This document shows, piece after piece, positions 1 through 11,242 of a stretch of 64,000 bases of DNA; position 1 is the stretch's first letter; the number at the start of each line of letters is the position of its first letter. Made by a program: the position numbers and the translations under genes. The notes below the pieces were generated by a model. The model was not told the origin of the DNA and searched no databases. It saw nothing but the letters and a program-made list of their open reading frames with translations. The stretch comes from Eutypella sp. D-1 (lineage: Eukaryota > Ascomycota > Sordariomycetes > Xylariales > Diatrypaceae), in contig JAJTTP010000012.1 in assembly GCA_023313575.1 (NCBI GenBank), positions 1,178,001-1,242,000 on the forward strand, written 5' to 3'.

Positions 1-2
1 TC

Positions 3-1133
3 AAAGGGGGTCCGTGGCGGGATGCCATTATCAAATACGGAGTCGATCCGCGACTCGACCCCTCTTGCCGCATCTACCAGACCCTATCTTTCAAGCTAAC
101 AAAAAACAAAGTCGGGAAGATGAACGTATCGTGGCAGACCATCAGGAAAGGCCAAATGATGGCCTACTCAGAGAAGAACCGGGAACGCAACTACAACAGC
201 CACCTCTGGGACGGCGAGAGCTACACAACGGACGGGAAATTCTGGCAGTTGTGCGATGTGACGGACCCGTACTTGATGAACATGGTTAAACAGGCGCCGA
301 TGCGGCCGGAGTGCGACCTGGTCGACTCGGGCTGGTTCTACAGGGGGTTCTGGGGTAAGGTGAAGCTGTTTATGAAGACGAAGATGCTCGCGATCAAGTA
401 CGGCCGGGTCGGCTCGGACGACGATCCCGAGCGGAAGCCGGGCTATATCTATAACTCGGAGCTGGCACATAAACTGAGCCACATCCGCGATGAGTCGGAC
501 GAGAAGGTCGTCATGAACATGCACCCCCTGACGTACCCTATGCGGGACCTACTGGTGGAGAAGCGGGTCCGGAGAAGGCCGACTAGGCTGTCGGAGCCGC
601 AACCCGGCGCGGCGCAGAGGCGCCGAGAAAAGAAGCAGAAATCCGCCTCCAAGGCCAACGCCGAGGCGGAAGCCGCGTCAAATAAATCCGATACAGTAGA
701 AACACCCGTAAATCCGGACGTCCGAGAAGACCCTGCTGATTGGGAGAGGGGAGAGATAGAGGACGAGGAAGGGTTCTCTGGCTCAGACGACGCAGAATTC
801 GACGAAGTCGACGATGACGCTGGATCTGGCGGTGATGGCTGGGATGATGATGCCGAGGGCGAAGATGGTGTTGATGAGGAGGAAGACCAAGAACAAGATG
901 CTGAAGAGGACGAGAACGAGGATGAGGATGAATTTCAGGACCAGGACGGGGACGAGGAAGTGGGAGAGGGGGAAGAGGAAGAGGAAGAGGAAGATGATGG
1001 AGAAGGGGAGGAAGAGGGCGATTATACCACCGGTGGTTTCTACGACGATGAATATCCCGAGGGCGATGGTGCAGAAGATGACAAAGATGATGATGCTATA
1101 CTAGATAGCGGCCGTCAACTCGACGCCAAATAA
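3..1133 (+). CDS. TFIIIC subunit Tau95/Sfc1-like, 5'-truncated (C-terminal part)
   Basis: This is the C-terminal part of the TFIIIC subunit (yeast Tau95/Tfc1, S. pombe Sfc1, human TFIIIC63) that binds the A box of tRNA genes for RNA polymerase III. The frame is open from base 3, so the start lies outside the window; an internal ATG at 120 is only a methionine within the same frame. Family-typical text is visible: GPWRDAIIKYGVDPR near base 9, then RIYQTLSF. The last roughly 150 residues are an extreme Glu/Asp-rich tail ending at TAA 1131-1133. An acidic C-terminal tail is known for this subunit in several fungi. Identity rests on these motifs recalled from the family, not on a search. No intron is needed in the visible part. 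Confidence 0.82.
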   Translation, partial: KGGPWRDAIIKYGVDPRLDPSCRIYQTLSFKLTKNKVGKMNVSWQTIRKGQMMAYSEKNRERNYNSHLWDGESYTTDGKFWQLCDVTDPYLMNMVKQAPMRPECDLVDSGWFYRGFWGKVKLFMKTKMLAIKYGRVGSDDDPERKPGYIYNSELAHKLSHIRDESDEKVVMNMHPLTYPMRDLLVEKRVRRRPTRLSEPQPGAAQRRREKKQKSASKANAEAEAASNKSDTVETPVNPDVREDPADWERGEIEDEEGFSGSDDAEFDEVDDDAGSGGDGWDDDAEGEDGVDEEEDQEQDAEEDENEDEDEFQDQDGDEEVGEGEEEEEEEDDGEGEEEGDYTTGGFYDDEYPEGDGAEDDKDDDAILDSGRQLDAK

Positions 1134-1535
1134 CTTTGCGATTAGTGTCAGGCAAATAGACTACGAATTGGCCAATTAAACCAATCAGGATACCTACCGA
1201 ACCGGGTTCTTGGCATTATAGCTATTAGTGAGCTGAACCTCGGCTGGTCTCCACAAACCCCCGGACTCGTCGCGTTATGGTAAGACAAGCCGAGCTTTAA
1301 GTAACCGCCAACCGACTACCTGTCTACGTAGATATATATATCTAACTTCAACTACATAAACTACTAGAGATCAGAAAATAGACACACATTGTTATTTATT
1401 GTAGGGGACAGTGTTGACCGAATCGAGTGTCCATTTGATTGGAACTAATCTCTAATCTCCGGGAAAATTCGATAACACAAGTCAATCCTCCGTTCGCCTA
1501 CCAATCTACTTGCCTACTTAATTCACACCGCAAAG
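1134..1535. other. Intergenic, presumed promoter of the SDR gene
   Basis: There is no coding potential here. A TATATATA run lies near 1333-1342 and a pyrimidine-rich stretch immediately precedes the ATG at 1536, which fits a promoter and 5' leader for the downstream gene. The 3' end of the Tau95-like transcript must also lie here. Confidence 0.5.
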
Positions 1536-2512
1536 ATGGCCGGCAATGACGCAACCCTCAATGACTTCCCCTCGCTCTTCTCCCTCAAGGGCAAGGTCGC
1601 CGTCGTGACCGGCGGGTCGCGAGGGCTCGGTCTGAATGCCGCCTCAGCGTAAGTCCTCCCCCGGCCCAAAACCACGGCGCGCAACGCAAACCCAACCAGC
1701 CCCCAAAAGCTTTACGAATTAACTAACTAACTCACCAACCTCACAGCTTCCTTCAGGCGGGCTGCTCCCTGGTGTTCGTATCGTCGCGCAAGGCAGCGGC
1801 CTGCGAGAAGGCGGCGGCGCAGCTGAACGCGCTGCCGGGGCTGCAGCCGGGGGCGCGGGCGGTGTCGGCGCCCGCGGACACGAGCACGGTCGCGGGGATC
1901 GACGCGCTGGTGGCGGCAGTGCGCGCGCACACGCCGCACGTGGACATCCTGTTCGCCAACGCGGGCGCCACCTGGGGCGCCCCCTTCGACACGTACCCGG
2001 AGGCCGCCTTCTCCAAGGTCATGGACCTCAACGTCAAGGCCGTCTTCTACAGCGCGCAGCGCTTCGCCCCGCTGCTCGAGGCCCGGGCCACCGTCGACGA
2101 CCCCTCCCGCATCATCGTGACGGCGTCCGCCGCGGGCCTCGGCGTCGGTAGCCTCGGCGCCCAGGCCACTTTCGCCTATAGCGCCTCCAAGGCCGCCGCC
2201 GTGCACCTGGCGCGCAATCTCGCCGTCGACCTCGGCCCGCGCCACGTCCTCGTTAACTCTATCTGCCCCGGCTGGTTCCCTACTAAGATGGCTACTGGTC
2301 TGCTCGAGCAGACCGGCGGCCTCGAGCGCCACGCCCGCAAGAACCCCGCCCGCCGCCTCGGTCGCCCCGAAGACATCGCCGGCGTCGTCGTCTACCTCTC
2401 CAGCCGCGCCGGTTCCCACGTCAACGGCACCGCCATCACCGTTGACGGCGGGGCCTTGTGGGCCAGGGGCGAGCTTATGGACACCGAAGACGACCCGAAG
2501 TCGAAGTTGTAA
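1536..2512 (+). CDS. Short-chain dehydrogenase/reductase (two exons)
   Basis: This is an NAD(P)-dependent classical SDR. The model joins 1536..1648 and 1747..2512 to give 292 residues. Intron 1649-1746 has a GTAAGT donor, a repeated CTAAC branch-like motif and a CAG acceptor, and it restores the frame within the word ASAFLQAG. The cofactor-binding motif TGGSRGLG lies near residue 28, NAGATWG follows in the middle, and the catalytic Tyr-Lys pair is in YSASKAA. The C-terminal VDGG motif is also typical. The closest recalled group is the 3-oxoacyl-ACP reductase/RhlG-like SDRs of fungi. Substrate cannot be read from the sequence. The start was chosen because its exon supplies the complete Rossmann beta1-loop. 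GC content is high, as in the neighbouring genes. Confidence 0.88.
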
Positions 2513-3441
2513 GCGAATAGCGGTGAAAGTGCAGTCTCGATGTGAGAGGGGCACCTTTAATTTATCATGTGCTACGCTTGACCTTGTTGCTTTTCCTGGG
2601 CGTGTGGGCATATCTTGGGATATAGATCGCGAACTTTATAAATACATTTCGGGTATCTATATATCGTGCATACCTACTTGACGTCTTTGTGTGATAAGGT
2701 CGGCGTATGAGCACGACTATAGAATTGCCATCCTTTCGATATACAGGGAGACCATTTTCAAGTTGCAATTTGCTCGATTTAAGACATCTTATTATTTATT
2801 TCAACTAGGGTTAATCCGGGCCTTCTGCGCTCACCGAGAAGAATCGAACGGGAGGAAAGCCCTATCGGCAAAGCCCTTATACATATCTAGATAAGTAGAA
2901 ACTAACGGTATCACAGTACCTTGTCAACTTAGAGTATAGCCAGTGCCAAATCAGTCCAGATTTTGGTTATTATTCAACTGGAGTCACGCGAGTCAAAGGG
3001 CTGCAGATAAACAAGGAGACACATGTAAAATACAATATGGGGTCACTTCTTATATACCTAGCCACTACTACCCATGACCATATAATGCGGTAGTACGCGG
3101 CCCCTACGTTTGCTTACAAAAGCAAGCGGACGAAGAGTGGGGGTTGTGAATTCCTAAGATCTACGAGCTATGTAAAAGTACAAGTACTCGTCAACACGGG
3201 TGGAATTTTGTCATCACAATAGTCACCTTGAAGCAAGGTAGGTGATATACATCTCATTACCCTCAACTAAGATCTCCTCGTATGCCATACCCAACCAGTT
3301 TTTGTGTCATAGTGTGTGTCTCACAGGACCAAATGGGCAACCGTGATATTCACCCCGTTCTACGCCGATGATGCTGTGCGCTAGCCCAGTGAACCGTTTT
3401 CCTTACGATCTAGTCCATGCCGCCTTTGCGGCCGATATCAC
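2513..3441. other. Convergent intergenic region
   Basis: This AT-richer spacer lies between the stops of two convergent genes. It should contain both 3' UTRs. No frame with family similarity and no RNA gene was seen. A short stretch near 2838-2850 resembles half of a tRNA T-arm, but there is no partner structure. Confidence 0.5.
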
Positions 3442-4880
3442 TCATACTTCAGGCTTCCGCGCGACCCAGTGGCTGGCCCTGTACACGGTTCGCAGCATGC
3501 TGTTTGGATCCTGTACATACGGAGCCTCCTTGTCGGTCTCGTGCTTCTCGATTATGAAACCAAGGCGCTCGACCAGCGCCACGACCTCGTCATCCGTGAG
3601 CTCGAAGCTTCCGGGGTCCGCGATGCCGAGGGAGTCGCCGCCCTCCTCCTCGCCTTCCCCATCGCCGTCGTAGCCCTGATGGCCCTGCACGTGGTTCTCC
3701 CAGTGCCAGAGCAGGGGCCCGACGTTGATGAGCAGGCCGCCGGGGCGCAGGCAGCGGTGGATGACCTGGAGGTACCGTATGAGGTTGGGGGCGGTGTCGA
3801 GGAAGAAGACGGCCGCGACGGCGTCGTAGGCGTCGCGGTGGGTGTCGTCGCCGTACAGGCACAAAAAGTCGGCGGCACACATCTGCATCGAGCCCACGGT
3901 GCCCGGCGGCGCGCCCGACAGCGCCCCCTGTGGATGCACGTCGGGCACAGCATACGACCGGAACTGCGACGCCCGGCTCCGGTGGTTCGAAAACGTGTGG
4001 ATCCACGGGTAGATTGCGTGCTGCCCCGCCCGCTCGGTATAGTTCAGCACGTACGACGACGCCAGCAACTGGTGGTATGAGATCTCATTGCCCTCGGCCA
4101 GGAAGCCCCGGCGACATAGCTCGAAGACTAGACGTCCTAAGCCGGCTCCAGGTACCAGGATCTTCATCGGCTCCTGATCCTCCATCTCCGGTTGTTGCTG
4201 CAGCTGCAGCTGCTGGGCTGACTGGGATTGGTTCTGGGCCTGCTTCTGTTTCAACCTCTCCCTCTCGGCGTCGAGAGTTCGGAACACGGGGCCGTAACAG
4301 GCCTCCCGCTCGACGGCGCCCTCGGCAGACCAGTCGCGGTAGAACTGGCGGATGGTGCTGCGGGCCTTGTCGAGGTCCTGGGGCTTGGCGATGCCGGCCC
4401 ACTCCTCAGGCACGGCGGCGGCGGGGGCCGAGCCCTGGTCCTCCACGACGCCGAAGGACTGAAGGCCGTGCCGGACAATGGCGCGGGCGAGTTCCGCATT
4501 GCTTTCGATGGCGTCGTCGACGCGGTCCAGCGTCTCTAGATAGGAGAACGGCGGCGCCGCCAGCATCTGCCAATGCGCCTGCGGCAGGGCATAGAACGCC
4601 TGCCTCCGGAAGTGCGTGCAGTTCAGGTGGGCTGTCTTGGCATACTGACTGCATTATGATACATTGCCTGTTAATAATGCGCGGTGGCGTTTGGTGGCGT
4701 GCGGGACGGGGCGGGCAATGCCGCTGATGGCACTAGAGCCAGGGTGATATGATGTGAGGAAACTGACCTGAAGGAGTCGAGTGCACAGAAGATGACTCTC
4801 AATTCTTCCGGATCTCCGATGGCATCTTCGACACCATTCCACTGGCTATCGTCCCCATGCACCGCACCCTCCTGATCCAT
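3442..4880 (-). CDS. N2227-family S-adenosylmethionine methyltransferase (carnosine N-methyltransferase-like)
   Basis: The model is complement(join(3442..4648,4768..4880)), giving 439 residues. Exon 1 starts MDQEGAVHGD and ends in the codon split by intron 4649-4767. Joining it to exon 2 creates ALDSFSQYAK followed by HFRRQAFYALPQAH, a signature of the N2227 family (yeast YNL092W, human CARNMT1). The SAM-binding motif is LVPGAGLGRL, followed by GNEISYHQ. Near the end of the domain are DAVAAVFFLDTA and LRPGGLLINVGP. Family members methylate the histidine of carnosine-like peptides; the fungal substrate is not evident here. Oddities are a Gln-rich insertion before the SAM motif and an acidic Gly/Glu insertion near the C-terminus. 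It is divergent from the PAC4-like gene. Confidence 0.88.
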
Positions 4881-5674
4881 AGAGCCTCAAATCCGCCCGA
4901 TATATCTGCCTATAACCGACGCGGCGAAGAGTCCGTAGGCGTCGTCATATGTCATATGGCGGGGCAAAATTCAAGAAGGGGGGATGAGAGGGGCAGATAG
5001 GATTTTTTTATAAGTTACCTGGTGATTATTAGGTGCTAAGTCAGATGACCTAGAGTTGAGCTACACAAAGAACTCGAGCAAACAGGTTTAATTTGTTGGA
5101 CGAGTACAAGTGAGGAGCATTACAACATCTTGGGAGGAGAAAAGAAAAAGGTCCAGAGCTTGAAAGTTGACGTAACAAGAGATTTTCCTACAATATCCAT
5201 GGATCGATCTGACCGGGTGGAAGTTTGTTTGCATAGAAGGTTCGCCTTGAAGTTTGTCAGCAATGAAAGCTCTAGAGCTGTCACATTTACATCTGATAGC
5301 AGCATTACTTGCGCAACCCACCGAAAGAAAATACCAAGAAAAATACGCTAAGGTAAAATACTAAAAGTGACAGGGCAGAATAAATGCACCCGGATCAACC
5401 CCTACCGTTGACAAACCCCGCCTCAACATATACTTTCTTTACCTGTCCAACAGTAATCCGTCAAACCAGAGCACATTACACAAATTACTACTTAACTTGT
5501 AGGTAGGTAGATTAAACAACCTGACAGACAGGGTTCATCGAGAGATCATTGCAATCCCTCCATGATATATATCTACCTGTATTAGCCAAGTATTTCCTGG
5601 ATCTCACTGTCACGGTCTTTCAGAGGCGTCTCTAAACTTCTCCATTGACAAATTCGAGCTTATATCTTGTCGCC
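4881..5674. promoter_or_regulatory. Shared divergent promoter region
   Basis: About 0.8 kb separates the start codons of the methyltransferase (-) and the proteasome chaperone (+), so this interval must hold both promoters. It contains the repeated word GTAGGTAGGTAG near 5500-5510. No clear TATA box position could be fixed. Short frames on both strands show no family features. Confidence 0.55.
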
Positions 5675-6219
5675 ATGGATCCACCTACTAACCAACCGAT
5701 ACAACTCTCTTTCCCCTTGCCGCGGTCGTTAGACACCAAGGTTCACCTACGCCTGACCATCCAGGCTAAGTCAATTACGCTCTTCCTCACCACGGTTGCC
5801 GCCGATGACGTAGGCAAGCCCGTGCCCTTGGGCTCGTTCGTCTATGCGTTGCCAGACGTAAGTTGAACATCACTCCCAGGCCCCCTCCAAATTCATATCC
5901 AACAAGTCAACCCCCCCTCCCCTCCCCCTGTTAACGGTAGAGTTAGAGATACAACCCGAACCAGCCGCTGGCCACCACCATCTACGCCGTGGAGCCCACG
6001 CTGGAGTTCACCACGCGCCTAGCTAGGTTATTGGCCAAGAAGACCCAGATGCCTGTCTATGTAGGCAACTCCATCAGCCTCGCCAACACCGGCCTGGGCG
6101 GCACCGTCGAAGAGGAGATGGAGGTTTTCGCCAAGGTCGCCGAGGTGGCCTCGGACAGGCTAAAAGGCGTCATCGCTGCGCGTCCCGAGGCCCTAACAAA
6201 CGGCGCGGGGAGCTCCTGA
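5675..6219 (+). CDS. Proteasome assembly chaperone 4-like protein (two exons)
   Basis: The model joins 5675..5857 and 5947..6219, giving 151 residues. The intron (5858-5946) has a GTAAGT donor and TAG acceptor and is phase 0, so ALPD runs into RYNPNQPL. The start ATG at 5675 sits in a good context (gccATGg). The first part (LDTKVHLRLTIQAKSITLFL) followed by LGSFVYALP and the closing helix match proteasome assembly chaperone 4 (human PSMG4, yeast Poc4/Pba4). That protein pairs with PAC3 to help assemble the 20S alpha-ring. Length is typical for a small PAC protein. The family call is from recalled pattern only. The gene shares a divergent promoter with the methyltransferase gene. Confidence 0.75.
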
Positions 6220-6958
6220 GTTGAGTCGCTCTGACTTGCCCGCAGCCGAAACCCTCGGCCTAAGGCTCGGTCCCGTAGTGTTAGGATGAAGAAGACATCC
6301 TGGATATCATATTGGACCTTGGTTCTTAAACGGTATTCGAGTCTATTCGATGCCGTGTCTCCCCACCCCACTCACCTGGCGGCTTTTTCTACACTTGCGC
6401 CAAGTCCTCGGCACCGACGAGTTCAACGCCTTGTCTCGCCTTTGTGTGCAAGTTGCACATGCTTAAGTTGTGGTCGGCCACACAAGTTTCATGGCGCGAC
6501 GTGCGACGATATCGGGGCCGTAGCTCTCTGCGCACTCAGACACATGCACATACGAACGCACATCTTGTCTCTGATACACCGTACCATCAGTCTCGACTTG
6601 TGTCTAGAGAAGCTTATTTCGACGATGAGGATAGGGGTCAGTCCAGGATTTCGACCGCTGCCATTTCCTAACTCACGAATCGAGGCCTCTGTCTGCGGTC
6701 TCTACCGGAACCGCACAGGACCCCACCTACCTCTATCGGACTATCCTTGGCCCATTTTCCCACGACCGCCCGGGACCGCGAATCCGTGAGGCTAACGCAC
6801 TTTCGGTCCCCGGCGCTATGGTCGTGTGTGAGTGGTTCGCCATACGTGTCGCGGGTACGCTGCACGGCGGCGTTTCTTCTCGGGCGGTCGGAGATGTGGT
6901 TGTGGCAGTGGGCAGTGGGCATTGGGAACAAATGACGATCAATGCGTCACACTAGACT

Positions 6959-6985
6959 TGTGTGTGTGTGTGCGCGCGCGCTCGC
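6959..6985. repeat. (GT)n-(GC)n microsatellite
   Basis: An alternating purine-pyrimidine run of GT followed by GC dinucleotides. Such runs are known to be able to adopt Z-DNA. Confidence 0.8.
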
Positions 6986-9092
6986 ATGCGCGTACGTGTC
7001 ATAGCCACGGACCCTAATTGGACCTACTCAGGAAATATGGAGGTAAATGCAGCCAACGACAACTTTGTTCATTGCCAAATGGCGACCGACGCCGGGGGTA
7101 AATGTATGTATCGTCGTCGAGATGGAAAATATCTATGTTGTGGCGAGAGCATCACTGCTTGCCTAGTAGCCGGATTTGGTGAATTGGCGGCGTCACAGAT
7201 CGTGTGTTGAATCTCGCATCGCCATCATTTTCCAGAGATATATATCAGCGCCGGCTACCGGCGGGATACTGCGCGGGTAATGGGAACCCAAAGGGAGTTT
7301 TGGACGAGCTCGATATGTCACTCCAATGGTTGGATCCAAATGACTAATAGATGGGGTTTTATTTACACCCGTCTGTTAACATGTTACTGCGAATGCCCCC
7401 GCCATGTGGATGCGTTCATTGAACATGGTCTCGTTTTATATCTGCTTATAACTAGAGAGACTTGCAGTGAGCGCTCCGAGCCAGCATCAAGATCAGCTAG
7501 TTATCTATCATACACCGACATGGGCCCGAACAAGTAGTCTTATACAGAACGCTGTGTGTAAGACTTGAACTATATATATAGTTGGGATCTTGAAGCTTAA
7601 AACTGGTCGACGAGTCTCTCCTCCGGGGCGTCGTGCAGCGCTCGGTTCCTGAGTTCCGGGCGCCATAGTGCTCAGTTCAACAACTACCTGTTATGTGGCG
7701 TACCCGCCAGGGTCATTTCTTTCAAATGTGTCTTTCCTACTTGGCTAGATATCAGGGGGCAGTGCCGCAATAATCGTGGATGATGGCACCGGAAAGGGGG
7801 TGATAGGCTTGAAGCAATGCGAATAATCCCCTTGCGTTTTTATACAGCCTACTTTATCACACCTCACCTCACCCCCCTTCTCCATCTAGTCCATTATCAT
7901 CCATCGGCAGCTGGCCCGGCCTAGACCTATCACTGCCGCGGGACCGAAAGGAGACCACACATCATGACCCGCTACCCAATCGCCATCGCGGGTGGCTGCA
8001 TGGCATGGGGGTCTTCGACATTTCGCCGATCCCCGTCCGACACGTGAGGCTCGGTTCAAGCATTATGTTCGGCCAAGGGTGGTAGAGTCCCGGTAGAACC
8101 ACCATGTATGTATGTACGTACCTGGCTCGCTCTCTAGAGATACCGGCGGCTGGGCCTTCGAACCTCGGATGCCACACACTACGATCGGCCATCAGGAACT
8201 GGTCATGCACGTCGTCGGGAATCGCACTTAGACGGTTTTTATTTCTTATTAAATCTCATTTTTTTGGCATCTATTGCGACCGCGGGAAGGAGATTCGAGG
8301 TGCTGCTGGTGGTGTTGTTTGGGCAACACAAAAGACGTTTTGGGGAGACCTGCCCACTGCGTAGGTCGTACTGCAGTTTGTCTGCCGGTCAGGCAGGTAG
8401 TTGGGTAGGCAAGCAGGTAGGCAGGCCTGACCGTGCCACGTCGGATTGTCCAGGACCTCAGTTTGTGGTGTGGGATCAATCAGGGAGCAGCATGGTCCCC
8501 TGAGAACGGCTTGCCCCTTTACGCCACTCTAAAAGAGGGGTCGAATAACCTGCTCAGCCTTGAAGGCTCCTCCTTGCCGCTCAGGGTTCTTGATTATGGC
8601 CAGTTCGGGTGTCGAATCTGGGCTGCCTTCTACATATTTGATACTTCAGTACTTATTGTAATATGTGCCCGTACGACGTCGATTCTGTTCAAAATGGGCT
8701 TAATGAGATTGCCATCATATGGCAGTACGACTATTCATTTCTTAGGAAGCGGTAGGGTAGATTGCCCCCGATTATGGACATATGAAGAAAGTACGCGTTA
8801 TGCTACTACATAGCACACCCTGGCGAGCTAGGCGGCAGGCAGCGCAGGTGGCCTTCTAACCAAACATCAGGCGCATGCAAACTCATTACGTTAGAGGGGG
8901 GGGGAGGCCGGGGACAGGAGAGGAAGTTACTACGCTAACTAAGCCCTCTCCTTCCCAAGTAATATGGTTTATATAAGGTTGCAAGGTTTTAGGTATGCGC
9001 GGGCTAGATTACTTAGAGGTAGAGAGGGACCTCGAAGAACAAAGCATCAAGTTTGGATGGTATGTTTCGTCCACAGGCTATAACAGTAGTTG

Positions 9093-9128
9093 CTACCTAG
9101 GTACCTACATATGTAGGCAGGTACTACC
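9093..9128. repeat. TACCTAGGTA-type motif cluster
   Basis: Overlapping copies of the palindromic word TACCTAGGTA and relatives (GGTACCTA, TAGGCAGGTA). The same words recur at 9915-10045, 19031-19090, 19309-19330, 45761-45779, 45996-46226 and 49500-49540, always in non-coding DNA. Confidence 0.6.
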
Positions 9129-9914
9129 TCGACCCAACAAGGCATCCGTTCGTCGCTGAAGTTTCTTTTGGTGCCTAGCTTAGGAAACGTGAAGTAACAA
9201 ATCGTGTCTCATGATCACCTATGTACATGGGTTACCTACAAGTGTTTTCAGGGTATTTGCCTAGGTGACTTGCCAAGCAGGTAAAGGGATGGTTTGGTCA
9301 AATGTGGTACTGATTTGGCAAGTATAGTAAGTTATACATTTGCGCATTCAAAGCGATTACCAAGAAACTTGCAATATGTAAACGGATATCTACCGTACCT
9401 AGAAGGAAACACCTGGGCAGACAGCCTGACAACTCCGGGGGAGCCCGGCGCTGCTCAGATGATGGCCCCTTTGCCCCTTTTTGCGCCCTTGTTCCTCTCA
9501 CCTGACATTTTCTAATCCTGTGCTCGGTACCCCGGGTCAGTCACTCACCTACATACGGCTACAAGTGTGAAATCGTTGCGGGCAACCCCACCATGTGGCA
9601 TGCAGAGAGGAGAGGCACACCTTAAGTATGACCTGTTTTTGGAACAAAAATATCTCCAGGGCTGGGCTTCCAGTTACTTTCCTAATAGATCTTAATCTTA
9701 TTATGGGCATAATAAAAGCTGGGCCATCATTATTGCCCACCCTGAAAGGTAAGCTATAATATTCGCCTGGACAATGATCCGTTCCAAGGTTCAACCTAAA
9801 GGGTAACCTGAGGACCTGTGCAAGTCATCTAAGAGACATGCTTGGAAGGCTTACATTACTTCGTACATTACATTGCATTGCATCATATTGTATTGCCTCC
9901 ATACTTGCTCTGTA

Positions 9915-10045
9915 CTAGGTACATAGGCAGGTACTTACCGTATATCAGGTTCCTAGGGCCGCTACCGTAAACGGGTTCCATTGCTCCTACTTGGTAGGTA
10001 CCCAGGTAGTTACTTCCTGAACCACCTGGGTATCTAGGTACCCCA
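9915..10045. repeat. TACCTAGGTA-type motif cluster
   Basis: Several degenerate copies of CTAGGTAC, TAGGCAGGTAC and TAGGTACCCAGG are interspersed with unique sequence. This is the second cluster upstream of the Kap104 gene. Confidence 0.55.
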
Positions 10046-10490
10046 TTTTCATGCCGATTACAACCTTAACAGCAAGAGCAGGAACAAAAGTGTGGTTTTT
10101 GTAACCAAGGAATACCCGTGGACTGGTGGATCACTTCTATAACCATAACTACCACCTGGGCAGCCCACTACTCCATATCTTCTTTGGGGTCTCTTGTTCC
10201 TTCCCCGCTCAGCTGTTAACCCACCCCTTGAAAATCTGGAAGCTACCTGGGTACTTGGTAAAAAAGAAAAAAGGTGAAAAACAAACACTTCAGGGCCGTT
10301 GACAGCTGAGGGCAGAAGATAGTGCCGGTCCACGGGTCTGGTCGAATCAGATTTAACCCCAATAGGGTAATAGAGGGGGGGGGCCCTCATCCACTGCTCA
10401 TCCACCATCCCCCACCACCTGTTCTTAGACAGGACTAGACCAATACGTACTACTGTCCCGTAGCTCTTTCTACTGTTTCCTATCACTCAA

Positions 10491-11242
10491 GGTTGCCCAC
10501 CACCCACCACCTCCCCACCTTCCCACCACCACCACCGCATCATTACCTACACTTGTAGGCTAGGGAGTTCCGTTCACCACCTGCCTTATCCCACCTCTTA
10601 CTTTTTTAGGTGTACTATGCCCGTAGAATTCCTCACACATCTTCCTGCTTAAGAGGACCACCACCACTACTATTACCACCACCAACCAATTGCACGACTA
10701 TACACTGTCTACTGTCTACTGTCTACCCACTATCTACTCTCCTACCCCATCTACTACCTACTCATACACAATTCACTATCCACAGTAACCATCCGACTCG
10801 CTCACTCACATACACACACAACCAACTTACACATACCATACCATATCATACCAAGCATCAGCATAGCAGCTGATCAGGTTTTTGGCCTTGATTTAATCCT
10901 TTGGCTTCAACCCTTGGAATTCTCTCTTCTCAAACTCTCCCAAGTCCAACCAAAAAAAAAAAAGCGAAACACCAAATTTGACTCGGACCAACCTATCTTA
11001 ATTACCTGCATGGCTATTTAACCATAAATCGCCGTCGTAAAGAATCTTTCTGAGGGCGACACCCTCCCCTCCAAGATTCCCTCCAAGATCTTCTCCGTAT
11101 AACTACTTGCCTTATTTACCGTACTTACGTACCTACCGTACCTACCGGTCCGCTTACCGGTCCGCTTCCCACCTCTTCGCTCCCCGGCAACGAAGCCCAC
11201 CTACCTCGAATTCGATTAACCCCCCTTCATCCACCGCCCATC
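10491..11242 (+). promoter_or_regulatory. CT/CCA-rich promoter and probable 5' leader of the Kap104 gene
   Basis: This is a strongly pyrimidine-rich plus strand, with CCACC repeats at about 10498-10540 and CTAC/CTCAC-type runs to about 10870. It is followed by a poly-A interruption near 10951 and a CCTACCGT-type stretch near 11130. Such CT-rich tracts are usual just upstream of strongly expressed filamentous fungal genes. The open frame at 10610-10873 is compositionally a simple sequence and is not taken as a gene. Confidence 0.5.

Larger units (their letters stand above)
6220..10490. other. Long intergenic stretch without a recognisable gene
   Basis: About 4.3 kb follows the chaperone gene. 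Several frames of 60-167 codons occur on both strands, but none has domain-like sequence, splice-supported extension or consistent codon bias. A (GT)n/(GC)n microsatellite lies at 6959-6985, and clusters of the TACCTAGGTA-type motif lie at 9093-9128 and 9915-10045. Part of the right side may be promoter or leader for the Kap104 gene. Confidence 0.5.

Noticed and set aside
1727..2611. 294-codon minus-strand frame opposite the SDR gene
   Set aside because: It is Gly/Ala/Arg-rich antisense of a GC-rich gene with no domain; the plus-strand SDR accounts for the sequence.
10610..10873. 87-codon plus-strand frame before Kap104
   Set aside because: The protein would be a simple-sequence Thr/His/Pro product of the CT/CA-rich leader.
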